Shown here piece by piece: positions 1 to 8,785 of a DNA stretch of 64,000 nucleotides; the stretch's first letter is position 1; the number at the start of each line of letters is the position of its first letter. Below the pieces are notes generated by a model. The model saw nothing but the letters and a program-made list of their open reading frames with translations, was not told the origin of the DNA and made no database searches. The DNA lies in the NCBI GenBank assembly GCA_934247115.1, contig CAKQIY010000004.1, forward strand, positions 1 to 64,000. The letters run 5' to 3'. Made by a program: the position numbers and the translations under genes. Origin of the DNA: an uncultured Coprococcus sp. Its GTDB lineage: Bacteria > Bacillota > Clostridia > Lachnospirales > Lachnospiraceae.

Positions 1-1
1 G

Positions 2-72
2 AGCGGGTGATGGGAATCGAACCCACGTATCTAGCTTGGAAGGCTAGTGTTCTACCATTGAACTACACCCGC
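2..72 (-). tRNA. tRNA-Gly (anticodon TCC)
   Basis: The minus strand folds as a complete cloverleaf. The acceptor arms GCGGGTG and CACCCGC pair, the T arm carries GGTTCGATTCC, and the anticodon stem CTAGC/GCTAG encloses the loop CTTCCAA, giving anticodon TCC. The discriminator base is T and no CCA is encoded. It lies 30 bp downstream of tRNA-Pro and is probably cotranscribed with it. Confidence 0.95.
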
Positions 73-102
73 ATAATGCTTAACAGTGTTTTGGATTATA
101 AG

Positions 103-177
103 TCGGGGTGACAGGATTCGAACCTGCGACCTCTTGATCCCAAATCAAGCGCTCTAGCCAAGCTGAGCCACACCCCG
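103..177 (-). tRNA. tRNA-Pro (anticodon TGG)
   Basis: On the minus strand the acceptor arms CGGGGTG and CACCCCG pair. The anticodon stem CTTGA/TCAAG encloses the loop TTTGGGA, giving anticodon TGG (proline). The T arm has GGTTCGAATCC. No CCA is encoded. It is the first gene of a two-tRNA transcript with tRNA-Gly(TCC), reading from the promoter at 206-234. Confidence 0.95.
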
Positions 178-205
178 TTAGTCCTTTGCAACCAACGCAA
201 AACCT

Positions 206-234
206 ATTATACACAAGTCGGTAATGTTTGTCAA
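206..234 (-). promoter_or_regulatory. Promoter of the Pro-Gly tRNA pair
   Basis: Read on the minus strand, a perfect TTGACA (-35) is followed by a 17-bp spacer and a perfect TATAAT (-10), about 29 bp before tRNA-Pro. This is a strong sigma-A type promoter, as expected for stable RNA. Confidence 0.85.
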
Positions 235-251
235 CAACTTTTTTATTTTTT

Positions 252-280
252 TTGAAAATCAGTTGCTGATGTGTTATATT
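252..280 (+). promoter_or_regulatory. Promoter of the AEC transporter gene
   Basis: TTGAAA at 252-257, a 17-bp spacer and TATATT at 275-280 form a good sigma-A type promoter facing the transporter. The roughly 100-nt leader holds an imperfect hairpin with arms at 312-320 and 339-347 and no T-tract. The hairpin's role, if any, is unknown. Confidence 0.6.
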
Positions 281-392
281 GAATCAGACGTTATCGCCTG
301 TTCATCAAACCGACTTTTGCATTATATGCATTATAGGAGCGAAAGTCAATAGGTATTTTGAAAAAAATTGAAAATTGTGAGGATGTGTAGAA

Positions 393-1337
393 ATGGATAA
401 TTTTATATTCAGCATAAATGCAACGATACCGATATTTCTGGTGATACTTTTGGGATGGTTTCTGATGAAGATACATATTATAACAGAAGAGTTCGCCAGC
501 GTGGCGAATAAATATGTGTTCAAGGTTGCCCTTCCGGTTCTGCTGTTCAGGGATATTGCGACTACCTCCATACTGGACGACCTCAATGTGAAGTTTGTTC
601 TGTTCTGCTTCTTTGGAACGATCATAATGTTTGGGCTGGTATGGGTGTTTGCACTGATATACTGTAAGGACAGAACCATGATCGGTGCATTTGTGCAGGG
701 GGGAGCAAGAGGAAGTGCTGCGGTTCTAGGCGTTGCATTTGTGGAGAATATCTGTGGCAACTCGGGTATGGCGCCTCTCATGATAGTGTCAGCGGTGCCG
801 ATGTACAATATTATATCTGTAATAGCTCTGACATTTGGCGGGAACGACAGACAGAGGGGGACAGCGGGGATCAAGAAAGCGTTCGTCAATATATTGAAGA
901 ATCCGATCATCATAGGAATATTGCTTGGAGTCCCGTTCTCTGTATTTGACATACCAATACCAGCCATACCGACAAGAACTATCAGTTATATAGCACAGAC
1001 GGCGACTCCTATAGCGCTCATAGCCATAGGTGCTGGATTTGACTCACAGCAGGCATTGACCAGGCTCAAGCCGTCACTTGTGGCAACGGTCATAAAGCTT
1101 GTGATTCTTCCTGTCATATTCCTTCCGGTTGCCATTGGTATGGGATTTGGGCCGAGTGAGATTGTTGCTATACTTATAATGGTTGGAGCACCGGCTACGG
1201 TGTCGGGATACATCATGGCGAAGAATATGGACAATGATTATGTGCTGTCATCGAATATTATCGTTTTATCCACATTATTATCGTCAGTGACGTTGACTCT
1301 GTGGGTGTTTGTGTTAAAATGTTTGGGAGTAATCTAA
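393..1337 (+). CDS. AEC family (auxin efflux carrier-like) transporter
   Basis: The product has 314 residues and is almost entirely hydrophobic, with about ten predicted membrane helices in two halves, as is usual for the AEC family. Members export or exchange small organic acids such as malate or malonate, but substrate cannot be read from the sequence. The N-terminal stretch with ILLGWFLMK and the later GAPATVSGYIMA segment are typical of the family. A GAGG motif precedes the ATG. It is followed 24 bp later by an Lrp-type regulator gene, which could sense an amino acid related to the transported solute. Confidence 0.85.
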   Translation: MDNFIFSINATIPIFLVILLGWFLMKIHIITEEFASVANKYVFKVALPVLLFRDIATTSILDDLNVKFVLFCFFGTIIMFGLVWVFALIYCKDRTMIGAFVQGGARGSAAVLGVAFVENICGNSGMAPLMIVSAVPMYNIISVIALTFGGNDRQRGTAGIKKAFVNILKNPIIIGILLGVPFSVFDIPIPAIPTRTISYIAQTATPIALIAIGAGFDSQQALTRLKPSLVATVIKLVILPVIFLPVAIGMGFGPSEIVAILIMVGAPATVSGYIMAKNMDNDYVLSSNIIVLSTLLSSVTLTLWVFVLKCLGVI

Positions 1338-1361
1338 TTTTATTATACAGAGGTTTAATTA

Positions 1362-1820
1362 ATGGATAATATTGACTACAAGATACTGAGATGCCTGAAG
1401 GACAATGCGAGACTTACAGCATCGGCCATCAGTGAGGAGATCAATCTCTCTGTCTCGGCCGTGATAGAGAGAATAAGGAAGATGGAGAGCAGCGGAGTAA
1501 TAAAGGGATATACCATTGAGGTTGACCAGAAAAAGCTGGGCAATGAGATGGTAGCCATCATGGAAGTGAGACTGAAGCATCCGAAATATTATGATGAATT
1601 TGCACAGCTTATACAGACAAATGACAGCATAGTCGCATGCTTCTATATGACAGGAGATTTTGACTTTATATTGAAGATAGTGACTGATTCCGCTGCAGGC
1701 CTGGACGAGGTGTATAGATTTGTGAAGGGATATGAGGGTGTGTCAGCAACTGAAACGCACTTTGTTCTCAAGACGCTCAAGGACGAAGTATCAGTTATAC
1801 CGGAGGTAAAAGAGAAATGA
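1362..1820 (+). CDS. Lrp/AsnC family transcriptional regulator
   Basis: At 152 residues this is the normal length for the family. The N-terminal winged helix begins DNIDYKILRCLKDNARLTAS, and the second half is an RAM ligand-binding domain (about residues 68-145) of the beta-alpha-beta type with the segment FYMTGDFDFILKI. Family members bind amino acids and assemble as dimers to octamers. An AGAGG site precedes the start. Its stop codon overlaps the start of the shikimate kinase gene (ATGA), so the two are translationally coupled. Confidence 0.92.
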   Translation: MDNIDYKILRCLKDNARLTASAISEEINLSVSAVIERIRKMESSGVIKGYTIEVDQKKLGNEMVAIMEVRLKHPKYYDEFAQLIQTNDSIVACFYMTGDFDFILKIVTDSAAGLDEVYRFVKGYEGVSATETHFVLKTLKDEVSVIPEVKEK

Positions 1821-2326
1821 ACAACATAGTACTTACAGGCATGCCGGGAGCGGGCAAGAGCACTATAGGGGTTCTTCTGGCAAAGGTTCTCGGTTATAAG
1901 TTCATCGATGCAGATATTCTCATACAGAACAGTCAGGGAATGCTGCTCAGGGAGATCATAGCAAAGTATGGCGATGATGGGTTTCTAAAGATAGAGAATG
2001 ATGTGAACAAGGGTATCACAGACCAACATGCAGTCATAGCCACAGGTGGAAGCGCTGTGTACTGTACTGAGGCCATGGAGAAATACATGGCGGAGGATAC
2101 AGTTATATATATCAATCTTCCATATGAGGAGATAGCGAACAGACTTGGCAATATCAAGAGAAGAGGCGTGGTGCTGAAGGACGGACAGACTCTGAAAGAT
2201 TTGTATAATGAGAGGACAAAGCTTTATGAAAAGTACTGTCATATCAATATCAAAGCGGAAGGCCTTGGAATTGAGGAATTGCTGGACAGCGTTGCGGGCA
2301 TGATAATTGTAAGAAGAGATTTGTAG
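1817..2326 (+). CDS. aroK: Shikimate kinase
   Basis: The 169-residue protein begins with a P-loop (GMPGAGKST), then FIDAD, a region around residue 57 that matches the shikimate-binding Arg segment in position though with a weaker match, and the signature ATGGSAV near residue 75. A lid-like RLGNIKRRGV follows. It phosphorylates shikimate with ATP in the chorismate pathway. It overlaps the Lrp gene by 4 bp rather than sitting in an aromatic operon, so an alternative small-molecule kinase role cannot be excluded, but length and motifs fit AroK well. Confidence 0.82.
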   Translation: MNNIVLTGMPGAGKSTIGVLLAKVLGYKFIDADILIQNSQGMLLREIIAKYGDDGFLKIENDVNKGITDQHAVIATGGSAVYCTEAMEKYMAEDTVIYINLPYEEIANRLGNIKRRGVVLKDGQTLKDLYNERTKLYEKYCHINIKAEGLGIEELLDSVAGMIIVRRDL

Positions 2327-2340
2327 AAGAGAGTGAATGT

Positions 2341-3303
2341 ATGGAGATATTAAAAATGTTAGGTCAGATACTGCTTCTTGTGCTTGGATTTGTGTTTATG
2401 ATAAAGGGAGCGGATGTATTTGTAGATGGTGCGTCTAAAATAGCTGTAAAATGCAACATACCAGAGATGGTAGTTGGCTTAACAATAGTTGCCATGGGCA
2501 CTAGTGCTCCAGAAGCAGCTGTCAGCATAAAGGCGGCACTTTCGCCTGCGGGAGCCGGGATCACTGTTGGAAATGTGCTTGGAAGCAATATTATTAACAT
2601 ACTTGTTATCCTTGGAGTGACAGCACTCATAGCAGCACTTCCTATAAAGAAAAATACACTTAGGATAGATATACCATTTGTTATCGTGGCATCGATCATG
2701 ATACTCTGCATGGGATATTTTGATGGTGTGCTCAGCAGACTTGAGGGTGTGATATTCTATGTAGTGTTTATTGGATTTTTGATATATCTGATCATCAGCG
2801 CGAAGAATGGCAACAGCGAGAGTGATTCTATAGAACTCACGGAGAAGGATAAGACTCCGAGACTTATATTGTTCATAATCATAGGATTAGCACTGGTCGT
2901 GGTCGGAAGTAATTTCACTGTAAATGCGGCATCATATATAGCTGGAAAGCTCGGTATGACAGAGAGACTCATAGGTCTTACAATAGTGGCATTTGGTACA
3001 TCTCTTCCTGAGCTTGTGACATCATGCACAGCGGCAAAGAAGGGGCAGACAGATATTGCCATAGGCAACATAGTTGGAAGCAATATATTCAATATACTTT
3101 TCGTTGCCGGAACTACAATGCTCATAACCCCAGTGCAGTTTGAGCAGAACTTCCTGGTGGATGGCATCATGGCAATAGTGGCTGCTGTTCTCCTCTGGGT
3201 GTGCAGCGTCAGAAAGAAGAAACTCACCAAGCCGGGCGGAATAGTGATGCTGGCTGTGTATGCGGTATATTTTGCTTATATTATGTACAAGAATTATATG
3301 TAG
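2341..3303 (+). CDS. Calcium/sodium antiporter, CaCA family (YrbG-like)
   Basis: The 320-residue membrane protein has the duplicated alpha-repeat structure of the CaCA family. The first repeat contains MGTSAPEAAVS followed by GNVLGSNIINI. The second contains AFGTSLPELVTS followed by GNIVGSNIFNI. The acidic residues in the PE motifs are the expected cation ligands. About ten helices and a short charged central loop (residues 155-180) are seen. It starts 14 bp after the kinase gene and is probably in the same transcript. Confidence 0.92.
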   Translation: MEILKMLGQILLLVLGFVFMIKGADVFVDGASKIAVKCNIPEMVVGLTIVAMGTSAPEAAVSIKAALSPAGAGITVGNVLGSNIINILVILGVTALIAALPIKKNTLRIDIPFVIVASIMILCMGYFDGVLSRLEGVIFYVVFIGFLIYLIISAKNGNSESDSIELTEKDKTPRLILFIIIGLALVVVGSNFTVNAASYIAGKLGMTERLIGLTIVAFGTSLPELVTSCTAAKKGQTDIAIGNIVGSNIFNILFVAGTTMLITPVQFEQNFLVDGIMAIVAAVLLWVCSVRKKKLTKPGGIVMLAVYAVYFAYIMYKNYM

Positions 3304-3449
3304 CAGATATCAGATGAATGGGGTACATTCATTTATGTGATGATTACGAATCGAAGAGTTGGTGTGTGTAACAAATCACGATGACAAGGATTATTGCAGT
3401 ATGGATGAATTTTACGATTTAGATGAATTTGATTAGATCCCATTGAAAA

Positions 3450-3487
3450 ATACAGCGTGTAGCGAGTGCTGCACGCTGTATTTTTTT
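3450..3487 (+). terminator. Rho-independent terminator after the antiporter gene
   Basis: The 9-bp arms TACAGCGTG (3451-3459) and CACGCTGTA (3472-3480) are followed by seven T residues. The stretch 3304-3449 before it holds no gene I can support. Confidence 0.9.
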
Positions 3488-3498
3488 GTGGATATTTC

Positions 3499-3527
3499 TT
3501 GACTATGGTATGGGTATATCTTATAAT
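3499..3527 (+). promoter_or_regulatory. Promoter of the sodium/solute symporter gene
   Basis: TTGACT at 3499-3504, a 17-bp spacer and TATAAT at 3522-3527 lie about 95 bp upstream of the symporter start and just after the preceding terminator. Confidence 0.75.
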
Positions 3528-3621
3528 CAGACGTAGCAATTTAAACCGCAAAACTTTAAAGTTGATACACTTCAACGCAATAAAGCAAAAACGCGGATAA
3601 AAAATGTATTGGGAGGATACT

Positions 3622-5163
3622 ATGGTACTCAAAGTTATTATGCTTGTTGTTTTCTTTGCAATCATGCTTGGAGTTGGATTTTACTCGAGAAAACACACAA
3701 AGGATGTGAATGGATTTGTTCTCGGAGGCAGAAGCGTTGGCCCGTGGCTCACGGCATTTGCCTATGGAACATCTTACTTCTCAGCGGTTATATTCATTGG
3801 ATATGCCGGACAGTTTGGATGGAAGTACGGAATTGCTTCCACATGGATAGGAATTGGAAATGCACTGCTTGGCTCACTGGTGGCATGGGTCGTTCTTGGA
3901 AGACGTACAAGACTTCTCACACAGGAGCTTGATACGAGAACCATGCCGGAGTTCTTCGAGAAGAGATACTCCAGCAAGTCGCTGAAGCTGTTCTCGTCAA
4001 TTATCATCTTCATATTCCTCATTCCGTACACAGCGTCTCTGTACAATGGACTTTCAAGACTGTTTGGAATGGCATTCAATGTTGACTATAAGATATGTGT
4101 AATTGTTATGGCTGCACTTACAGGAATATATGTAATTGTCGGCGGCTACATGGCGACTGCGATCAACGACTTTATTCAGGGACTCATCATGCTCGTGGGA
4201 ATCGTGGCAGTCATATATGCGGTACTTAACAACTATGGTGGACTCACAGGCGCGCTAGACAGTCTGGCAAGGATAAATGATCCTGCAGTGTCAGATACAC
4301 CTGGTGTATTTGCATCATTCCTGGGACCTGACGTGTTCAATCTGTTCTGTGTTGTCGTGCTGACATCACTTGGAACATGGGGACTTCCACAGATGGTACA
4401 GAAGTTCTACGCCATCAAGGATGAGAGATCCATCAAGACAGGTACGGTTGTGTCGACACTGTTTGCAATCGTAGTTGCCGGCGGATGCTATTTCCTCGGT
4501 GGTTTTGGAAGGCTGACAGGAACCGATGTTGCGACAGAGGGATTCGATGCCATCATTCCACATCTGCTTGAGAAGCTTCCGGCTGCCCTTATGGGACTTG
4601 TGGTCATACTGGTGCTTTCAGCATCTATGTCCACACTTTCTTCGCTGGTCCTTACATCCAGTTCAACACTGACCATTGACTTTATAAAGCCGGTCATTGC
4701 ACCGAAGATGGATGAGAAGAAACAGATACTTGTCATGAGGATCATGCTCGTTATGTTCGTTGCTGTATCGGCTGTTATTGCCATCGTGCAGTATTCAAGC
4801 AGGATAACGTTCATAGCACAGCTTATGGGTGTTTCATGGGGGGCTATAGCAGGTGCATTCCTTGCTCCATTCTTATATGGCTTATACTGGAAGAAGACTA
4901 CAGTTGCGGCTTGCTGGACATGCTTTATATGGGGCACAGGAATCATGACGCTGAACTTCATAAGCAATACGTGGGGATTGTTCAAGTTCCCGGCAGTTAT
5001 GCAGTCACCCATCAACTGCGGTGCGGTTGCCATGGTGGGAGGGCTTATCATAGTTCCTATTGTGAGCCTGTTTACAAAGAAGCCTGACCAGAAGAAGGTT
5101 GAGGATGCCTTCTCATGCTATGAGGAGACGGTTACAGTAGCACACAGAAAGGCTCTTGACTAG
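3622..5163 (+). CDS. Sodium:solute symporter (SSS family)
   Basis: The product is 513 residues from the ATG at 3622. This start is preferred over the ATG at 3604 because GGGAGG at 3611-3616 is well spaced from it. The protein has about 13 hydrophobic helices. It contains the family's GGRSVGPW motif near residue 35, FAYGTSYFSAVIFIGYAG, a TWGLPQMVQKFYA segment and a helix with STLSSLVLTSSS. SSS proteins couple Na+ entry to uptake of proline, pantothenate, sugars or carboxylates. The overall pattern is nearest the proline or pantothenate group, but the substrate is not established. Confidence 0.88.
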   Translation: MVLKVIMLVVFFAIMLGVGFYSRKHTKDVNGFVLGGRSVGPWLTAFAYGTSYFSAVIFIGYAGQFGWKYGIASTWIGIGNALLGSLVAWVVLGRRTRLLTQELDTRTMPEFFEKRYSSKSLKLFSSIIIFIFLIPYTASLYNGLSRLFGMAFNVDYKICVIVMAALTGIYVIVGGYMATAINDFIQGLIMLVGIVAVIYAVLNNYGGLTGALDSLARINDPAVSDTPGVFASFLGPDVFNLFCVVVLTSLGTWGLPQMVQKFYAIKDERSIKTGTVVSTLFAIVVAGGCYFLGGFGRLTGTDVATEGFDAIIPHLLEKLPAALMGLVVILVLSASMSTLSSLVLTSSSTLTIDFIKPVIAPKMDEKKQILVMRIMLVMFVAVSAVIAIVQYSSRITFIAQLMGVSWGAIAGAFLAPFLYGLYWKKTTVAACWTCFIWGTGIMTLNFISNTWGLFKFPAVMQSPINCGAVAMVGGLIIVPIVSLFTKKPDQKKVEDAFSCYEETVTVAHRKALD

Positions 5164-5221
5164 TCTAGGATAAACGTGCATGCAGACGAGATAAAAGCGG
5201 CGAATCATATACATAGATATT

Positions 5222-5266
5222 ACACGGTCTTTACACAAAACTTTGTTGAAAGGCCGTGTTTTTTAT
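5222..5266 (+). terminator. Terminator after the SSS symporter gene
   Basis: The arms ACACGGTCTTT and AAAGGCCGTGT pair with one G-T pair and are followed by a run of T residues. Two hydrophobic-looking start codons inside this hairpin belong to no real gene. Confidence 0.88.
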
Positions 5267-5333
5267 GTTAATATTATCAAGCGGTAATGTGCATTTGATG
5301 CATGCTGTAATCTATGTGACAGGAGGCGCAGAT

Positions 5334-6281
5334 ATGATCACGCTGTATAGAACAGATGACAGAATTTTGAGTGAAATACAGGAATACGGTCCTGGCGCCT
5401 GGATAGTTATGACGAAGCCGACCATAGATGAGAGTAAGAGCATTGCTGAGAGATTTGAGATAGATCTGGCGGATGTCAGGGCCGCCCTGGATGATGAGGA
5501 GAGCTCGCGTGTTCAGGTGGAGGACAACTACACACTGATAATCGTGGATATCCCTTCTATAGAGATAAGAAATGAGAGAGAGGCATACACCACAATCCCT
5601 CTTGGTATCATACTTGTTGCAGACTGTATCATCACCATATGTGCTGAGGAGACACCGGTACTTGAGGCGTTCATGGAAGGCAAGGTGAGAGAATTCAGTA
5701 CCAAGAAGAGGATGAGGTTCATGTATCAGATACTCTACAGAAACTGTACGACATACCAGTATTATCTGAGAGTTATGGACAGAAGGAGAACCCTCATAGA
5801 GCAGCGTATCCAGGATGAGACTGAGGATACAGATCTCATAGATCTTCACGAGCTGGAGTCCAACCTTGTATACTTCGCTACGTCACTGAGGGCGAACGGA
5901 GTAGTCCTCGACAAGCTGACCAGATATGGCAGGATCAAGCAGTATCCGGAGGACAAGGAATTGCTTGACGACGTTTTGGTGGAGAATAAGCAGGCTATAG
6001 AGATGACACAGATATATCGAGACATCATAAGTGGTACTAGGGAGCTCATGACCACGATCATCAACAACAGATTGAACAATGCCATGAAGTTTCTTGCAGC
6101 CATAACCATTGTCATGGCTGTTCCAACAGTCATATCGGGTGTGTATGGAATGAATGTGGGCACGAAGTGGATGCCGTTTGCCAATGTACCGTATGGGTTT
6201 GAGATAGTGTGCGGTATAATACTTGTTATAAGTATTGTGATAGCTTTGATATTGAAGAAAAAGAAGATGCTCAAGCAGTAG
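5334..6281 (+). CDS. corA: CorA-type magnesium/divalent cation transporter
   Basis: The product is 315 residues from the ATG at 5334, chosen because AGGAGG lies at 5321-5326; an upstream in-frame ATG at 5256 falls in a terminator. A long soluble N-terminal region with helical segments is followed by two C-terminal membrane helices. The hallmark YGMNV motif follows the first helix, and the acidic loop then leads to the last helix and a lysine-rich tail. CorA proteins form pentameric channels for Mg2+, and related members move Co2+ or Zn2+. It stands alone between two terminators. Confidence 0.92.
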   Translation: MITLYRTDDRILSEIQEYGPGAWIVMTKPTIDESKSIAERFEIDLADVRAALDDEESSRVQVEDNYTLIIVDIPSIEIRNEREAYTTIPLGIILVADCIITICAEETPVLEAFMEGKVREFSTKKRMRFMYQILYRNCTTYQYYLRVMDRRRTLIEQRIQDETEDTDLIDLHELESNLVYFATSLRANGVVLDKLTRYGRIKQYPEDKELLDDVLVENKQAIEMTQIYRDIISGTRELMTTIINNRLNNAMKFLAAITIVMAVPTVISGVYGMNVGTKWMPFANVPYGFEIVCGIILVISIVIALILKKKKMLKQ

Positions 6282-6348
6282 AAAAATCTGCTCAAGAGGT
6301 GAAAATAGTATACATGTATAAATGCATTATTGTATTTAGGTGTTTATG

Positions 6349-6387
6349 AAAACGGGAATTGTGAGAACAGTTCCCGTTTTGTTTTTT
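6349..6387 (+). terminator. Terminator after corA
   Basis: AAAACGGGAA (6349-6358) pairs perfectly with TTCCCGTTTT (6371-6380), followed by G and a T-tract. Confidence 0.92.
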
Positions 6388-6552
6388 GTTTGTGTAAACA
6401 CTTGCATTTGCGCAAACACTCATACTTGTGCAAGTAAGTGTATTTTTCTAAATAGGCCTATTTTAGAGGAAATAGGAAAAATTTGTAACTGAAATGATCC
6501 AAGATTGAACAAAATAGAAAAACGAATCGTTATAAAACCCAGCATATTATAA

Positions 6553-6632
6553 CTCAGAAATAATACGGCTCAGGAATAACACGAATCTAGACTAACATGA
6601 ATTCGGAATAAAAGAATCCAGAATAGCACCCT
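6553..6632. repeat. Degenerate 16-bp tandem repeat, five units
   Basis: Five consecutive 16-bp units starting at 6553, 6569, 6585, 6601 and 6617 share a loose consensus resembling nTCnGAATAAnAnGA. The first two units are the closest match. A further weaker unit may precede it at 6537. It lies in the 407-bp spacer between corA and the converging DUF4317 gene. The last two units overlap the 5-prime arm of the DUF4317 terminator. Confidence 0.5.
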
Positions 6633-6669
6633 GCAGTCGGTGAAGAGTGCAGAGATGTTATTCTGGATT
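6615..6669 (-). terminator. Terminator of the DUF4317 gene (minus strand)
   Basis: The arms AATCCAGAATA (6615-6625) and TATTCTGGATT (6659-6669) pair almost perfectly. Read on the minus strand the hairpin is followed by TCTTTTATT. It sits just beyond the 3-prime end of the minus-strand gene. Confidence 0.7.
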
Positions 6670-6688
6670 TTAAAATCAGCAACAGCCG

Positions 6689-7882
6689 CTAGTTGTTGTT
6701 GATAGGGATTCCGTTCACCTCAACCTGATCGGATATCTGGATGACGATACACTTTCTTCCGTCGATCTCCATGGTCTCCACCAGATCAGTTCTCTCAGGA
6801 TTGACCTTAATGACAACATCAGGTGTCTTAACCTCGAATGTTTTGGTGTTTGCAACATTAGCCGCGTACATGACTGTTGACTTTTCGCGCGGTACAACTA
6901 TGCCCGGTTCATCCTCTGGGCTCTCGGATGCCTGTTCAGGTGGCGCTGCCGCAGCGGTGACCTTCTCATAATGGGCATCAAAGTCTGCCATCTTCTCGTC
7001 TGATACTCCGCTCTCTGTCAGCAGGTTCTTTATAGTGTTTTTGGAGAGAGTGAGCGGTTCCGGACTGTCCTTTCTCTGTTCTATCATCTCGTTCAGATTG
7101 TCGTGGATGGTTCTTACCATATCGTAATTACAGTCATCTCCCAGAGTCTCAGCAACAATCTCCTGAAATACATCCTTCTGTTCTCCCGCAGTTATAGGAA
7201 GGGAAGTGCCAAGTATATTGCTTATGAAACTGTCATGAAGCTCCTCAGGTTTCTTGGTGTAGTACAGGACATTGTGTATATCTGTGCTTCTGTCGATAAA
7301 TGCCGGGAACAGGAATCCTATGTCCGGCATGTCGACCACCCAGTCGCGGACTCTGTTGTGAAACGTGCTGTCCATGTCGAAGTAGCTGAGTCCCGCCTTG
7401 GACAGGTTGACGTGGCAAATGGAGCACATGATATAGTCATACACCTCGTCTGATGCATCGTCCATCATGATGCCGTCGGTTGTCTTGCCTGGAACATCAT
7501 ATGTATCGTGGATGAGCAGTATGAGGTAGTTGCCGGTGTAATCGTAGTTCTCGATGACCTTGTCATAGAATTCATTGATGAGATCATCGTCCTCAAGCTT
7601 GCTTTTTCTCAGCCTGTTTAGAAATTCCTGCGTTCCTCCATCAAATTCCTGTGAAGTTGGAAATGGCATTGTCACAAGGTTTTTACCAATGCTTCCCGAT
7701 AAAGTCTTTTTCAGTATTTCAAAATATTTGTATGTTTCTTCTTCCGGCATGGTGAGAAACTGTTCGTTGATGGTCGCCACCTTGTTGCAGTCTCCGTCCA
7801 CGTAGCATCCGCGGATCTTGCTTATGGAGCATTCCTTTGGAGCAAACAGGTGTCTTATCTCAAGTACGTCTTTTTTGGTCAT
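6689..7882 (-). CDS. DUF4317 family protein
   Basis: The 397-residue soluble protein begins MTKKDVLEIRHLFAPKECSI and continues with IRGCYVDGDCNKVA, which I recognise as the conserved start of DUF4317 proteins of Lachnospiraceae and related Clostridia. No enzymatic motif, signal peptide or membrane segment is visible. A short Ala/Glu/Pro-rich linker around residues 310-330 separates a large N-terminal region from a small beta-rich C-terminal piece. GGAG precedes the ATG on the minus strand. Function is unknown. It is divergent from the two-component genes. Confidence 0.88.
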   Translation of the reverse strand: MTKKDVLEIRHLFAPKECSISKIRGCYVDGDCNKVATINEQFLTMPEEETYKYFEILKKTLSGSIGKNLVTMPFPTSQEFDGGTQEFLNRLRKSKLEDDDLINEFYDKVIENYDYTGNYLILLIHDTYDVPGKTTDGIMMDDASDEVYDYIMCSICHVNLSKAGLSYFDMDSTFHNRVRDWVVDMPDIGFLFPAFIDRSTDIHNVLYYTKKPEELHDSFISNILGTSLPITAGEQKDVFQEIVAETLGDDCNYDMVRTIHDNLNEMIEQRKDSPEPLTLSKNTIKNLLTESGVSDEKMADFDAHYEKVTAAAAPPEQASESPEDEPGIVVPREKSTVMYAANVANTKTFEVKTPDVVIKVNPERTDLVETMEIDGRKCIVIQISDQVEVNGIPINNN

Positions 7883-7976
7883 AAATAAAACTCCGTTTCT
7901 ATATAGTGATATATTGTGCGTTATAACATCTGCAATGACAGACCGCCTCCTAAGTATACCACAAATGATGACAAGT

Positions 7977-8002
7977 CTTAAAGATATCTTAAACTTTATA
8001 AT
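7977..8002 (+). promoter_or_regulatory. Direct repeat and -10 box before the response regulator
   Basis: Two CTTAAA hexamers at 7977-7982 and 7988-7993 are spaced 11 bp apart centre to centre, the usual arrangement for OmpR/PhoB-type regulators. A perfect TATAAT follows at 7997-8002. The adjacent gene encodes such a regulator, so autoregulation is a reasonable inference. Confidence 0.45.
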
Positions 8003-8095
8003 GGTTGTTTCTTAATGGCAGTATGGCGATAATTGAGAACAGGAGGTGATTGTGGTAAGCTAAGGATAAATACGAAAAAGGTGAGGATATGAAAA

Positions 8096-8785
8096 ATGTA
8101 CAATATATTAATATGTGACGATGAAAAAGATATAGTATCAGCTATAGAGATATATCTCAAGACAGCCGGATATTCGGTGTATAAAGCTTACAATGGTATG
8201 GAGGCAGTTGATATGGTAAATTCTAATGACATACAGCTTGTACTCATGGACGTCATGATGCCTCAGATGGACGGTATAACAGCCATGGCAAAGATAAGAG
8301 AGAGCAGCAATGTGCCGGTTATCATGCTTACGGCAAAGAGTGAGGATACCGACAAGGTGCTGGGACTTGAGGTCGGCGCAGATGACTATGTGACAAAACC
8401 ATTCAATCCGGTGGAACTTCTGGCAAGGGTAAAGTCCCAGCTCAGGCGTTACATGCAGCTGGGAGGCGGAGAAACACCAAAGGATAAGCTGGTTATCGGA
8501 GGTATAGAACTTGACGACAAATCCAAACAGGTCACACTTGACGGTGAACTTATGCCCCTCACCCCGACGGAGTATGACATCCTGAAACTTCTTATGCAGA
8601 ATGTGGGAAAGGTATTTTCCACAAAGGAGATATATAAGGCGGTGTGGAAGGAGGATCCTATGGGAGCGGAAGGATCCGTTGCAGTCCACATAAGACATTT
8701 AAGAGAAAAGATAGAGATAAATCCTTCGGAACCAAGATATATAAAGGTTATCTGGGGAAGAGGTTATAAAATGGAGGGAAAATAG
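8096..8785 (+). CDS. OmpR-family response regulator
   Basis: The 229-residue protein has a receiver domain (1-120) and a winged-helix effector (about 130-228). The phosphoacceptor Asp is in LVLMDVMMPQMDG near residue 53, with the acidic pair CDDE at the N terminus and the conserved Lys in YVTKPFNPVEL near 101. The effector contains LTPTEYDILKLLMQN and the recognition helix VAVHIRHLREKI, ending IWGRGYKM. GGTGAGG lies 9-10 bp upstream of the start. It overlaps the GTG start of the histidine kinase gene by one base, so the two form a translationally coupled pair. Confidence 0.95.
   Translation: MYNILICDDEKDIVSAIEIYLKTAGYSVYKAYNGMEAVDMVNSNDIQLVLMDVMMPQMDGITAMAKIRESSNVPVIMLTAKSEDTDKVLGLEVGADDYVTKPFNPVELLARVKSQLRRYMQLGGGETPKDKLVIGGIELDDKSKQVTLDGELMPLTPTEYDILKLLMQNVGKVFSTKEIYKAVWKEDPMGAEGSVAVHIRHLREKIEINPSEPRYIKVIWGRGYKMEGK

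Noticed and set aside
3359..3436. Short acidic peptide frame ending MDEFYDLDEFD
   Set aside because: There is no credible start or ribosome site, and it lies in the 3-prime region just before a terminator; too short to support.
8088..8117. Nine-codon frame overlapping the response regulator start
   Set aside because: It shares the ribosome site with the real gene and ends inside it; there is no evidence for a leader peptide beyond its position.
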